Assembly: GCF_003318275.1 (NCBI RefSeq) | Contig: NZ_QOCH01000015.1 | Coordinates: forward strand, 283,608 to 347,607 | DNA: 64,000 bases | Direction: 5' to 3' | Source: Marinobacter sp. F3R11 | Lineage (GTDB): Bacteria; Pseudomonadota; Gammaproteobacteria; Pseudomonadales; Oleiphilaceae | Shown here: positions 7,899 through 17,400 of the stretch, in pieces | Layout: the number at the start of each line of letters is the position of its first letter | How positions within the stretch are numbered: the first letter of the stretch is position 1 | The notes under the pieces: model-generated | What the model saw: the letters and a program-made list of their open reading frames with translations, nothing else | Told to the model about the DNA's origin: nothing | The model's database searches: none | Program-made: the position numbers and the translations under genes

Positions 7899-9578
7899 TT
7901 GCCCGACAATAACAAAACAGCGGGTCCGTTTGAGTTTGACTATATCGTAGCCGGAGCCGGTACAGCCGGCTGCCTCCTTGCCAACCGACTGAGCGCAAAT
8001 CCTGAAAACAGGGTTCTGCTGATCGAGGCAGGCGGGCGTGATAACTATCACTGGATTCATATCCCTGTGGGTTACCTCTACTGTATCGATAATCCACGCA
8101 CCGACTGGTGTTTCCGTACAGAGCCGTCACCGGGGCTCAACAACCGGTCACTGATATACCCCCGGGGCAAGACTCTGGGCGGTTGCTCCAGCATCAACGG
8201 CATGCTGTATATCCGTGGTCAGGCCAGGGACTATGACCGGTGGGCAGAGATAACCGGCGATGACGCATGGAGCTGGAGCAATTGCCTGCCAGACTTCATG
8301 CGCCATGAGGATCATCATAGTCTGGATACTGAAGACCAGACAGATAGCACCCACCGACGGTTCCATGGCCATGGTGGCGAATGGCGGGTAGAACGCCAGC
8401 GCCTGAAATGGCAGGTGCTTGAAGACTTTGCGGCGGCGGCAGTCCAGGCAGGCGTACCACGCACAAAAGACTTCAACTGCGGCGACAATGAAGGTGTGGA
8501 TTATTTTGAGGTAAACCAGCGTGCTGGCTGGCGCTGGAACACCTCCAAAGCCTTTTTGCGACACGCCTCGAAAAGACCCAACCTCACGGTCTGGCATTCC
8601 ACACAGGTCTTGCGGCTGGAAATGGATACCGGTGGAGAGCGGCCAAGGTGCACCGGCGTGCGCGTGGCTACTGACTCAGGCAGTGAAAGGCTCGCATCGG
8701 CCAGTCGCGAAGTCATTCTCTCAGCCGGTTCGATCGGTTCACCCCAACTCCTGCAATTATCTGGAATCGGGCCATCCGACCTGCTCCGGGAGATGAAGAT
8801 TCCGATAGTTGCAGATTTGCCGGGCGTAGGTGAAAACCTGCAGGATCACCTGCAAATTCGCTCCGTATACAAGGTAAGCAACGCTCTCACCCTGAACACC
8901 ATGGCCAACTCGCTGATGGGTAAGGCCCGGATTGGTATCGAGTACCTGCTTAAACGTTCGGGCCCCATGAGCATGGCACCCTCACAGTTGTGTGCGTTTA
9001 CCCGCAGTTCCGAAGAATACGACTACCCCAATATCCAATACCATGTTCAACCTCTGAGCCTGGATGCATTTGGTCAACCCCTGCATAACTTTCCGGCCAT
9101 TACCGCAAGCGTATGCAATCTGAACCCCACCAGCCGGGGTACTGTACGTATCCGCAGCCGCAATCCTCTGGAGGCACCGGCAATCGCACCCAACTATCTG
9201 AGCACCCCGGAGGACAGAAAGGTTGCGGCCGACTCACTGCGAGTGACTCGCCGCATCGCCGGCCAGCCAGCCTTTTCAAAATATGAGCCTGAGGAATACA
9301 GGCCCGGGACACAATATCAGACCGACGAAGAGCTAAGCCGTCTGGCCGGAGACATAGGCACCACAATTTTTCACCCTGTGGGTACCACCCGCATGGGACA
9401 AGCAGACGATGAAATGGCAGTTGTAGATTCCCACCTGCGGGTAAGAGGCGTAGCGGGTCTGCGAGTGGTTGACGCTGGCGTGATGCCCGTAATTACCAGC
9501 GGCAACACCAATTCACCGACCTTGATGATTGCGGAGAAAGCAGCGAAGTGGATTCTGGCCGGAGATAAAGCAATCTGA
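7899..9578 (+). CDS. GMC-family FAD oxidoreductase (choline dehydrogenase-like)
   Basis: The FAD-binding Rossmann motif GAGTAGCLLANRL stands near the N-terminus, with GMC signature 1-like PRGKTLGGCSSINGMLYIRG and the C-terminal segment FHPVGTTRMG and SGNTNSPTLMIAEKAA. The family oxidises primary alcohols, choline or alkanols. An ATG at 7854 would overlap the ZIP gene by 17 bp; a TTG at 7899 has a GGAG eight bases upstream and gives an N-terminus typical of the family, so I chose TTG. With the longer start the protein has 574 aa; from TTG it has 559. Substrate is not shown by sequence. Confidence 0.85.
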   Translation: MPDNNKTAGPFEFDYIVAGAGTAGCLLANRLSANPENRVLLIEAGGRDNYHWIHIPVGYLYCIDNPRTDWCFRTEPSPGLNNRSLIYPRGKTLGGCSSINGMLYIRGQARDYDRWAEITGDDAWSWSNCLPDFMRHEDHHSLDTEDQTDSTHRRFHGHGGEWRVERQRLKWQVLEDFAAAAVQAGVPRTKDFNCGDNEGVDYFEVNQRAGWRWNTSKAFLRHASKRPNLTVWHSTQVLRLEMDTGGERPRCTGVRVATDSGSERLASASREVILSAGSIGSPQLLQLSGIGPSDLLREMKIPIVADLPGVGENLQDHLQIRSVYKVSNALTLNTMANSLMGKARIGIEYLLKRSGPMSMAPSQLCAFTRSSEEYDYPNIQYHVQPLSLDAFGQPLHNFPAITASVCNLNPTSRGTVRIRSRNPLEAPAIAPNYLSTPEDRKVAADSLRVTRRIAGQPAFSKYEPEEYRPGTQYQTDEELSRLAGDIGTTIFHPVGTTRMGQADDEMAVVDSHLRVRGVAGLRVVDAGVMPVITSGNTNSPTLMIAEKAAKWILAGDKAI

Positions 9579-9597
9579 GCAGACAGCAGTTTCATGC

Positions 9598-10293
9598 CTA
9601 CAGATTTTTCAGATACTGCAATCCGGAAAGCTGATCCATCTGTCCTCGAATCCAGAATGCCCTATCCCGGACATAGGTTGAAGGGACTGCAACACTCAGT
9701 ACCGCAGGGTTGGGCAAAACCGCCGCAAGTCGCGCAGCTTGCGCTGCAGACAAGTGGCGGGCGGAAATACCGAAATAGACCTGGCTCGCAGCTTCCACGC
9801 CATAAATTCCGGGACCGAACTCGGCGATATTGAGGTAGACTTCCAGAATCCTCCGCTTCGGCCAAAGTCCGTCAACAGCAAGCGCAAGACCCGCTTCCAG
9901 AGTTTTACGGACAAAACTGCGCCCATTCCAGAGAAACAGGTTTTTTGCCGTTTGCTGGGTAATTGTACTGGCACCCCTGAGCCCCTCTCCTGCGCGATAT
10001 TCAGCCAGCGCCTGGCGAATGGCAAGAAAATCAATACCCCGGTGATCCGGAAAGCGCTGATCCTCACTGGCAACAACCGCAAGCGGCATCCATGGAGAAA
10101 TGTCCGGAAAACTGACCCATTGTTGCCGCACTTCCTGACCCGGGTGCGCGATGCTGTAACCCAGAATAAACGCAGAAGTGGGCGGGTTAACATACCGGAA
10201 CAGAAGCAACAGAGAGACGAATAACAGGATCAGAGCAAACAGCACCCAGGCCACCGCACGCACAAACCGTTTTATTATCGATTTTCGCGCCAT
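9598..10293 (-). CDS. mtgA: Monofunctional biosynthetic peptidoglycan transglycosylase MtgA, 231 aa
   Basis: MtgA polymerises lipid II into glycan strands without transpeptidase activity. The protein has a basic start, one transmembrane anchor (about residues 10-33) and a GT51 domain with the catalytic motif EDQRFPDHRGID at 77-88 (Glu77), then GASTITQQTAKNLFL and RKTLEAGLA. The start at ATG 10293 has AAGGGA upstream. A longer frame to 10386 would overlap the upstream lipid kinase gene and is not family-like. Only 8 bp separate it from that gene, so the two are probably cotranscribed. Confidence 0.93.
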   Translation of the reverse strand: MARKSIIKRFVRAVAWVLFALILLFVSLLLLFRYVNPPTSAFILGYSIAHPGQEVRQQWVSFPDISPWMPLAVVASEDQRFPDHRGIDFLAIRQALAEYRAGEGLRGASTITQQTAKNLFLWNGRSFVRKTLEAGLALAVDGLWPKRRILEVYLNIAEFGPGIYGVEAASQVYFGISARHLSAAQAARLAAVLPNPAVLSVAVPSTYVRDRAFWIRGQMDQLSGLQYLKNL

Positions 10294-10301
10294 AAATTCC
10301 C

Positions 10302-11204
10302 TTACCCGAGTCCCGGCTGCCTGGATGCAGTTTCGCCGGTGCTCACCACTGTAGTTCCGATAACCCTGAGACAGTGCTTGCGACACACTACGCGCAAAGG
10401 CGTAGTACCTGCTTCGTCACCATCCACAGTTACTGTCTTTGGTCTCGAGGTCAGAATCTCACAACGCTGACCCTTCAGATGTACAACCGTACTGGTGCGT
10501 TCCGGGGATTTGCCGCTGAACCGAACCATAAGAAATGTCAGAAGCAGTTGCACCAAAGGCCGGGGTTTCACAGCAATAACATCCAGAAGCCCGTCATCAG
10601 CCATAGCCTGGGGGATCTCGTTACCGCCACCAAAAAAGGCACCACTGGACACCGCAATCGATAGCCAGCGCCCGCGTAAAAATGCCTGATCGCATGTTAT
10701 TTCAGCGTGAAATCCTCTCTTGGCACTCACTCGGCGCAACAACTCAAAACCATAGCTGAATCGGCCAAACATCTTTTTTGTGGTGCCCTGAGACTCTCTG
10801 ACCGGAAGTGTGCCCAAACCAACATGGGCAACGTTCAGGAACAAGCCGCCGCCAAATTCGGCCACATCAACCATCTGTGTTTCGCCGCGCTGAACCAGTT
10901 CGCACACATCTGCAGGCTCTTCCGGTAAATCAAGGTTACGGGCAAAATCGTTGGCAGTACCCGATGGCAGTACCGCCAGTATTGCATTGCGCTCAAGGCA
11001 TAGACGGGCACCGGCGTTGACCGAACCGTCGCCACCCGCAACCATAACAACATCACCCGGCTGCACTTGCGCCTCCCAGGTCTGCTCCTGGAAATCACAA
11101 CACTCCGGGTTACTGATGCCAGCGCCTGCCAGTTTTTCGAGCCAGAACGCCCTGTCCTTCTGGCCATCACCTGCGCCTGGATTCGCAACCAGCCAATAAG
11201 TCAT
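10302..11204 (-). CDS. Diacylglycerol kinase family lipid kinase, 300 aa
   Basis: The catalytic domain of the DAGK/YegS/BmrU family is present: VVMVAGGDGSVNAGA (GGDGS at 57-61), PSGTANDFARNLDLP (80-94), and a C-terminal half with ALTDDGLLD-like ADDGLLDVIAVK. The enzyme phosphorylates diacylglycerol or a related lipid using ATP at the membrane. I start at ATG 11204 (MTYWLVANPGAG), which matches the family; ATGs further upstream (11222, 11258) add unrelated residues. It lies just upstream of mtgA. A regulatory or lipid-recycling role is inferred. Confidence 0.85.
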   Translation of the reverse strand: MTYWLVANPGAGDGQKDRAFWLEKLAGAGISNPECCDFQEQTWEAQVQPGDVVMVAGGDGSVNAGARLCLERNAILAVLPSGTANDFARNLDLPEEPADVCELVQRGETQMVDVAEFGGGLFLNVAHVGLGTLPVRESQGTTKKMFGRFSYGFELLRRVSAKRGFHAEITCDQAFLRGRWLSIAVSSGAFFGGGNEIPQAMADDGLLDVIAVKPRPLVQLLLTFLMVRFSGKSPERTSTVVHLKGQRCEILTSRPKTVTVDGDEAGTTPLRVVCRKHCLRVIGTTVVSTGETASRQPGLG

Positions 11205-11310
11205 ATCATCTTTTCTCTGCATCGGCCCGCATAGTTTCCGGAAAGCCATTGCCTCCAAGATACCTCAAACAGGCCGCTGCTGATGTTACGGTCATGACAC
11301 AGGGGGAGCC

Positions 11311-12198
11311 TTAGCCGGGGCGTCTGTGAGAAACCACCAGAGCAACTCCTGCAATAGAAATAATTCCACCAGTCATTGCCAGCACGCCCAATCGCTCATC
11401 GAACAACCAAAAGGCTTGCAGAGCCGTTACCGGTGGCACGAGATAGAACAGACTGGCAACCTGCGAGGCCGCTCCACGGCGAATTAACCACATCAGCAGC
11501 AGTATCGCACCAACGGAAACACCAAGAACCAGCCATGCGATAGAAAGCTTTAGCTGCAGTGACCACACAACCTCACGGGTCTCCATCAACAAAGCAGCAA
11601 CGGCAAAAAACAAAGATGCAGCGCCGTATTGAATAATGGTGCCAGCCACGAGGTCTGCGCCGGTGCCGTGGCGCTTCTGATATACGGTACCAACAGAAAT
11701 GCCGGTCAGAGCGAGCACGGCCCAGGCCAGTGTCCAGAGCGGAAAGCCGGAGCCCGGGCTGTTGCCGCCAAACTTCTCGACCAACACCAGTGTTACACCC
11801 AACAATCCCAGCCCGAGCCCGAGCCATTGCCTGCCGGAAACAGACTCTTTAAGAACGAGAACCGCGGCAGCCGCCGTCACTAAAGGTTGCAGGCCCACCA
11901 CCAAAGACACAATACCCGCGGGCATCTCGCCATGAATAGCGTAATAAGTGCCACCGAGATAACAGCCATGGACCAGTAACCCGGTCACCACAAGATGTCC
12001 CGCAGACTTCCACCCCGGCCAGCGGGTTTTAAGCAACCAGGCCAAACCAAGAAGTATCGCAAGCGTCAGGAGCATGCGAATCAGCAGAAGAGTAAAGGGC
12101 TCCGCGTAGGGCAAACCGTACTTGGCACCGATAAAACCGGTACTCCATAACCAGACGAACAGAGCGGGGACAAAAAACGAATAGAACAAGGATTGCAT
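11311..12198 (-). CDS. EamA/DMT-family transporter, 295 aa
   Basis: The protein has ten predicted transmembrane helices arranged as two EamA repeats (about residues 8-135 and 150-290). It has motifs typical of RhaT/YdcZ-like exporters, such as FIGAKYGLPYAEPFTLLLIRM in the first helix pair and FYLVPPVTALQAFWLFDE in the last. It is an inner-membrane metabolite exporter of unknown substrate. It is monocistronic, with about 50 bp to the lipid kinase gene on the same strand. Confidence 0.85.
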   Translation of the reverse strand: MQSLFYSFFVPALFVWLWSTGFIGAKYGLPYAEPFTLLLIRMLLTLAILLGLAWLLKTRWPGWKSAGHLVVTGLLVHGCYLGGTYYAIHGEMPAGIVSLVVGLQPLVTAAAAVLVLKESVSGRQWLGLGLGLLGVTLVLVEKFGGNSPGSGFPLWTLAWAVLALTGISVGTVYQKRHGTGADLVAGTIIQYGAASLFFAVAALLMETREVVWSLQLKLSIAWLVLGVSVGAILLLMWLIRRGAASQVASLFYLVPPVTALQAFWLFDERLGVLAMTGGIISIAGVALVVSHRRPG

Positions 12199-12326
12199 AT
12201 GAAGCTGCCAGAATCAGGTATCTGAAAAGTCCGTCAGTTTAGAGACTAACTTGCATGCAGAACAGATACAGACACCCGACCTGACAACCATTACAGATGG
12301 CACTCAAGATCAGAACAAGTGCCTGA

Positions 12327-12563
12327 TCAGGTCGTGATTATGGATTGTAGCTTCTGGGTCAATTCTACGGCCTCACTGCCAAGAGGTGTCAGGTAGCCGC
12401 CGTCATCCTGAGTAATCAGGCCTTTGGCAAAAAGGCGCTGTGCGGCCTCAACGGTTTCGGGTGCCGCGTCGTGCCGGTGCACTTTTATACCGGCCTGGCC
12501 TGAAGAGGATTCAAACTGAGACAGCAGATTGAGCTCGGCAATATGATCTGGAGAAAATGGCAT
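12327..12563 (-). CDS. TIGR02647-family small protein, 78 aa
   Basis: The start at ATG 12563 follows AAGGAATAAC and gives MPFSPDHIAELNLLSQF, the characteristic start of the TIGR02647 family of Pseudomonas and relatives. The body ends with KGLITQDDGGYLTPLGSEAVEL, which looks like a winged-helix-type wing. The function of the family is not established; DNA binding is possible from fold resemblance only. It lies downstream of the coiled-coil secreted protein on the same strand with a 25-bp gap. Confidence 0.8.
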   Translation of the reverse strand: MPFSPDHIAELNLLSQFESSSGQAGIKVHRHDAAPETVEAAQRLFAKGLITQDDGGYLTPLGSEAVELTQKLQSIITT

Positions 12564-12588
12564 TGTTATTCCTTGGCTGTTTTGGTTG

Positions 12589-13065
12589 TCAGATACTTTC
12601 AGTTTTTTTGTCATTATCAAGGGTCATATCCCGCTCAGTTTCATTCCACTGACCGGAAAATGTTTCATACGCATCCGAGAAGCCTTTTTTGGCCCGCTCC
12701 CATGCAGACGCTGAGCTGGCTTTGAGTTCGTTATACCAGGTCTGTACCCGTTCCCGCTGCTCATGCAAAGAGTCCAGGCTATCCTGCGAGCGCTTCCGTG
12801 CTGTGTTGCTCATGTCATCCCAGTTTTCCGAAAGCTCTTGCTCGAGCTCAGCAATCCGCTTATCGAGTGCGGTGAGCGTCCGGTCAATTGACTCCTCTGC
12901 CTGATCTTTTTGATCGGATCCGTATTCCTGCAACGCCTTCCCGAGCTCCTGGCTTTCCTGTTTGAGCCTGTCCACTGACGAATCGTTTGATTCCGCCTGA
13001 AGATGCGCTGCAAATGCACAGGACGCAAAAACAAGCAGAGTACAAATTGTATGTTTCAGGATCAT
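12589..13065 (-). CDS. Secreted coiled-coil protein, 158 aa
   Basis: A Sec signal peptide is evident (MILKHTICTLLVFASCAFAAHLQA, cut near residue 24). It is followed by a highly charged helical protein, rich in Glu, Asp, Lys and Gln, with heptad-like spacing from about 30 to 125. The composition resembles periplasmic stress or apolipophorin-like coiled-coil proteins, but no family is recognised. It probably shares a transcript with the TIGR02647 gene. Confidence 0.7.
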   Translation of the reverse strand: MILKHTICTLLVFASCAFAAHLQAESNDSSVDRLKQESQELGKALQEYGSDQKDQAEESIDRTLTALDKRIAELEQELSENWDDMSNTARKRSQDSLDSLHEQRERVQTWYNELKASSASAWERAKKGFSDAYETFSGQWNETERDMTLDNDKKTESI

Positions 13066-13313
13066 AAATTACTCCAGGACCTGGTTCTTCAAGGATAGCA
13101 GTAGCACAACAATAACAATATCCCGAGCTGAAGCTTACCTTATAAAAGCGTAATCAATCGCCAATAAAATCGATTTATATCAATAAAAACAAAACTTTAA
13201 AAAATAAAACCAGCGAAAAAATCTGAAAAGGAAAGCTGCTGACATGAACGGAATTTGTACATTCCGATCGCCTGTGCCACGTTGAAAGGGAATCCAAATA
13301 TGGAGGAAAGATT

Positions 13314-13490
13314 ATGCTCTATTGGGCTGTTGTTTGCCTTATCGTCGCTATTGTTGCAGGTGTCCTTGGTTTTGGTGGCATTGCAGGAACTGCGGCAGGC
13401 ATCGCCAAAGTACTGTTCTTTATCTTTCTCGTTCTGCTGGTCATTTCTCTCGTCGCCAATGCAGTGCGCGGAAAAGGCCCCAAACTCTAA
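13314..13490 (+). CDS. DUF1328 (YtjA-like) small membrane protein, 58 aa
   Basis: The ATG at 13314 has a strong GGAGGAAAG site eight or so bases before. The 58-residue product ([20 protein letters not shown] at the start, then a [14 protein letters not shown] turn and a second hydrophobic segment ending in [10 protein letters not shown]) matches the DUF1328/YtjA family of two-helix inner-membrane proteins. Members are often induced by stress; the function is unknown. A hairpin at 13518-13547 ends the transcript. Upstream, 13066-13313 is AT-rich non-coding DNA. Confidence 0.85.
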   Translation: MLYWAVVCLIVAIVAGVLGFGGIAGTAAGIAKVLFFIFLVLLVISLVANAVRGKGPKL

Positions 13491-13517
13491 GCTTCATGAG
13501 AGTTTAATCAGTGTTTT

Positions 13518-13547
13518 GGCCCGGGCACCCCGCTACATGCCCGGGCC
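13518..13547 (+). terminator. Hairpin terminator after the DUF1328 gene
   Basis: A perfect 10-bp GC-rich stem (GGCCCGGGCA with TGCCCGGGCC) encloses a 10-nt loop. It lies 28 bp after the DUF1328 stop codon. There is no strong T run after it, so termination may be partial. Confidence 0.6.
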
Positions 13548-13676
13548 TCCTTCCCGGTAACATTTCTCCGACAAGACATAATGTCATTTCTGTGCGCTAA
13601 GGCCGTATAATTTCAACAGCCTGCATTTAACATGAACAGCAACACGACTGTTGATTGAGCTTTCCGTGAGTAGCAA

Positions 13677-14366
13677 ATGATACGCCCCCAACACATTGCA
13701 CTGATTGTATTGATCTGGCTTTCTGCTCCGGCTTCGGCAGATAGTATCAAGCGGATTGTGCACCCCGACGGGCGCGTTGAATATACCAACGTTAAAAGCA
13801 ACAACCCCGGACGCGCCTCCAGCAAAAACGAGACTGTGTTCCGTTACAAAGACGATAACGGTATTGTTGCTTACAGCGGAACCCGGCCTTCTGTAGCAGA
13901 TTTCGAGGTTATCAGTTTCTACTGCTACGCCTGCGACCCGGACTCTCGTGTTAACTGGCGCACAACGCCGTTGTACTCTGGCCGCTACGACAAAGAAATC
14001 AAAGCAGCAGCCGAAGAGAATGGCGTTGACCCAGCACTGGTGCGCGCGGTTATTCACGCGGAATCCGCGTTCAACGAAAAGGCGCTATCTCCGGTGGGTG
14101 CACAGGGGCTTATGCAGTTGATGCCGGGAACAGCAGAGGAAGTTGGTGTCAAAAATCCGATGGTGGCGGCAGACAACATCCGCGGAGGCGTCACCTACCT
14201 TGCAAAAATGCTGAAACGATTTAAAGGTGATACCAGGCTGGCAACAGCAGCCTACAATGCCGGCCCGGGAGCCGTCAGCCGTTACGGCGGGATTCCCCCC
14301 TATGCTGAAACCAAAGCTTACGTTGAGCGAGTGGGCATACTGCGCGAGCGATATGCCAGTAACTGA
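13677..14366 (+). CDS. Lytic transglycosylase with DUF4124-like N-terminus, 229 aa
   Basis: A signal peptide (about residues 1-21) is followed by a DUF4124-like beta domain (IKRIVHPDGRVEYTNV, residues 24-39). An SLT domain follows, with catalytic Glu129 in HAESAFNEKALSPVG and the GAQGLMQLMPGT motif at 141-152, then AAYNAGPGAV. It cleaves peptidoglycan glycan strands in the periplasm with 1,6-anhydro product formation. The gene is monocistronic and converges on putA with a 37-bp gap. Confidence 0.9.
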   Translation: MIRPQHIALIVLIWLSAPASADSIKRIVHPDGRVEYTNVKSNNPGRASSKNETVFRYKDDNGIVAYSGTRPSVADFEVISFYCYACDPDSRVNWRTTPLYSGRYDKEIKAAAEENGVDPALVRAVIHAESAFNEKALSPVGAQGLMQLMPGTAEEVGVKNPMVAADNIRGGVTYLAKMLKRFKGDTRLATAAYNAGPGAVSRYGGIPPYAETKAYVERVGILRERYASN

Positions 14367-14403
14367 CCACTAGACCAACAGCCCCTCCCTGGGCCGGACA
14401 GGT

Positions 14404-17400
14404 CTACTCGGATGCTGCGATCAGGCTGGCGTTGCCACCTGCAGCAGTTGTATCCACGCAAAGATGACGCTCAATCACAAAACGCTGATCAAGAGTATGC
14501 TCGGTAATCAGCGGTAGTAATGCTCCATCACGCCGGGCCAGAGCCAGGCGATACTTTTTCAGGAGTGGCTGTTCAGCGCAGCTGACCACTGCTTCAAATC
14601 CTCTCACTCTGACTAGTGCCTCCGGTTCGAGGTTGCCTTCAACGCCAACAACAGGCAGCCCGGCGTGCGCAGCGCGGCTCACAGTGTCAGCAATACCTGG
14701 CGCGATCACCACCACCTTGTTGCCCTGAGACAATGCCATAGCGGCCTGAGCCAATGCTGTGTCTTTATCCGGGCCAAGACAAAGTATGGTCCCACGGGCG
14801 TGATTGGAGAGCCGGTTAAGCTCACCCGTTGGCCCTGGCAGTTCTTCAATGTGGGCGTCCAACGGCTCGGGGACCCTGCCGAAAACAGGCTCCAGGGCTT
14901 GAATTCTGGGTGCTGGAGCAAGAACTTTACACTTACCCAGGCTGCCGATCAGCTCTTCCAGCTTCTTGCCATCGATCACTTTAGCTCCGGGGTCAGCCGG
15001 GCGCTCAGCTGTGGCGCCTTTAAGAAAACGACGAACATATTGCGGGCCTCCCGCTTTCGGCCCGGTTCCGGAAAGGCCCTCACCACCAAACGGCTGGGAT
15101 CCCACGATTGCACCAATCTGGTTGCGGTTCACATAAATATTGCCAACCTTGATGCGGCTTGAGATCCGGTCCACCCGGTTATCAACCCGGCTATGGATAC
15201 CGAAAGTCAGGCCATAGCCTTTCGCATTTATAGCATCAACAACCTTATCGATGTCTTTGGCCTCAAAGGTCGCCACGTGCAGTACCGGGCCGAAAATCTC
15301 TTCTTCCATATCTTCTATTCCGCTGACTTTCAGTACAGCGGGTGAGACAAACAGGCCTTTTTCCGGCACCGGGAGTTTTTTAAGCAGGAGGCCTTTTTGT
15401 TCAAACTTATCGCAATGATCCACGATTTTCTTGCGCGCCGCCTCGTCAATGACCGGACCGACATCTGTGGAAAGTTCCCAGGGATCACCAATCCCGAGCT
15501 CTTCCATGGCGCCGTAGAGCATCTCCAGCAGGTGGTCAGCAATATCCGTTTGCACGTACAACATGCGCAGCGCCGAACAACGCTGACCAGCGCTCTGGAA
15601 CGACGAGGCCAGCACATCCCGGACTACCTGCTCAGGCAGAGCCGTTGAATCCACAATCATGGCGTTCAGGCCACCGGTTTCCGCCGCCAATGGTGCATCC
15701 GGAGCCATGTTTTCTGCCATTACCTTATTGATGCGCTGAGCGGTGGCCGTGGAACCGGTAAAGCACACACCTGCCACCCGTGGGTCAGAAGTTAGTGCGG
15801 TCCCGACTGTAGCGCCGGAGCCTGGCAGAAGCTGTATCGCATCTTCGGGGATTCCTGCTTCGTGCATCAGTTCAACAGCACGAACCGCCAGCAGCGACGT
15901 TTGCTCCGCAGGTTTGGCAACAACTGCATTGCCCACAGCCAGGTTGGCAAGAATCTGGCCGGCAAAGATTGCCAGCGGGAAGTTCCAGGGTGAGATGCAG
16001 CAGATAACGCCGCGGGCTTCACCGCTGTCTTTGTAGCGCAGAGCTTCATTAGCGTAGAACTGTGAAAAATCTACAGCCTCGCGAATTTCAGCAATGGCAT
16101 CCAGCAAGGATTTACCCGCTTCCCGGGTTGTCAGAGCAAACAACTCGTGGGCATTTTCCTCCAACAGGTCCCCAACTTTGCGAACACAGGCTGCGCGCTC
16201 TTCCACCGGCATGGCGGACCAGCCTGCAAAACCCTGCTGTGCTGCGCCAATAGCGGCAGACACATCGGCTTCATCAGCCTGGGTAATATGCCCGACCAGA
16301 TCATCTGGATTCGCCGGATTTCTGACTTCCAGCACTTCTGTACCCCTGCTGTCCGCAGCAATGAGCGGGCCACCCACCCAACGATAGCTGCGAAATTCCC
16401 CGCGGCCCTTATTGACTCTCTCTACTGTCACCGGATCGGTAATATCCCACCCTTTGGAGTTACGGCGTTCAGCCCCAAAAAGATTCTCCGGACGTACAAT
16501 TACTTTGCTCGAAAGGTTGTCACCCAACGCCTGAACGACATCAATGGGATCCCGGGCAATATCCTCCGGGGTTATACTCGTATCTACGATCTGGTTAACA
16601 AAGGAGCTGTTAGCTCCGTTTTCCAGCAGCCGGCGAACAAGATACGCCAGCAGATCGCTGTGTTTACCAACGGGCGCATATATTCGGCAGGGAACACCAC
16701 TCTCTTCGAGAACCTGATTGTGCAGCGATTCCCCCATGCCATGTAGACGCTGGAATTCATAATTCTTCAGGCCGGCAGCTTTAGCCAGTTCCAGGACTGC
16801 GGAAACAGAATGCGCGTTATGTGTAGCGAACTGCGGGTATATGCGGTCGCTCATGCGCACCAGTTTTCTGGCGCACGAAAGGTAGGAAACATCACTGCAT
16901 GCCTTACGGGTAAACACCGGAAAATCAGGCAGCCCCATCACCTGAGCACGTTTGATCTCAGCATCCCAGTAGGCGCCCTTCACCAGGCGAATCATGATAC
17001 GACGGTCAAGCTTTTCAGAAAGTGCGTACAACCAGTCAATGGTATGGGAAGCGCGTTTGGCGAAAGCCTGAACAACAACGCCAAAACCGTCCCAGCCAGC
17101 AAGCTCCGGATCGGACAGAAGTCCTTCAATGACATCCAGAGACAGATCGAGGCGATCCTGTTCCTCGGCATCAATATTGAACCCCATATTCGCAGCCGCT
17201 GCTTTCTTGGCCAGTTTCAGGGCACGGGGCAACAGCTCGGTCATCACCCGTTCTTTGTGGCCATACTCGTAACGGGCCAGCAGCGCCGAGAGTTTGACGG
17301 AAATACCCGGATTTTTGCGAACATCACCTTTGCAGTTTTTGGCGATACTATCGATGGCGTTGGAATAGGATTCAAAATAACGACGGGCATCGGCATCGGT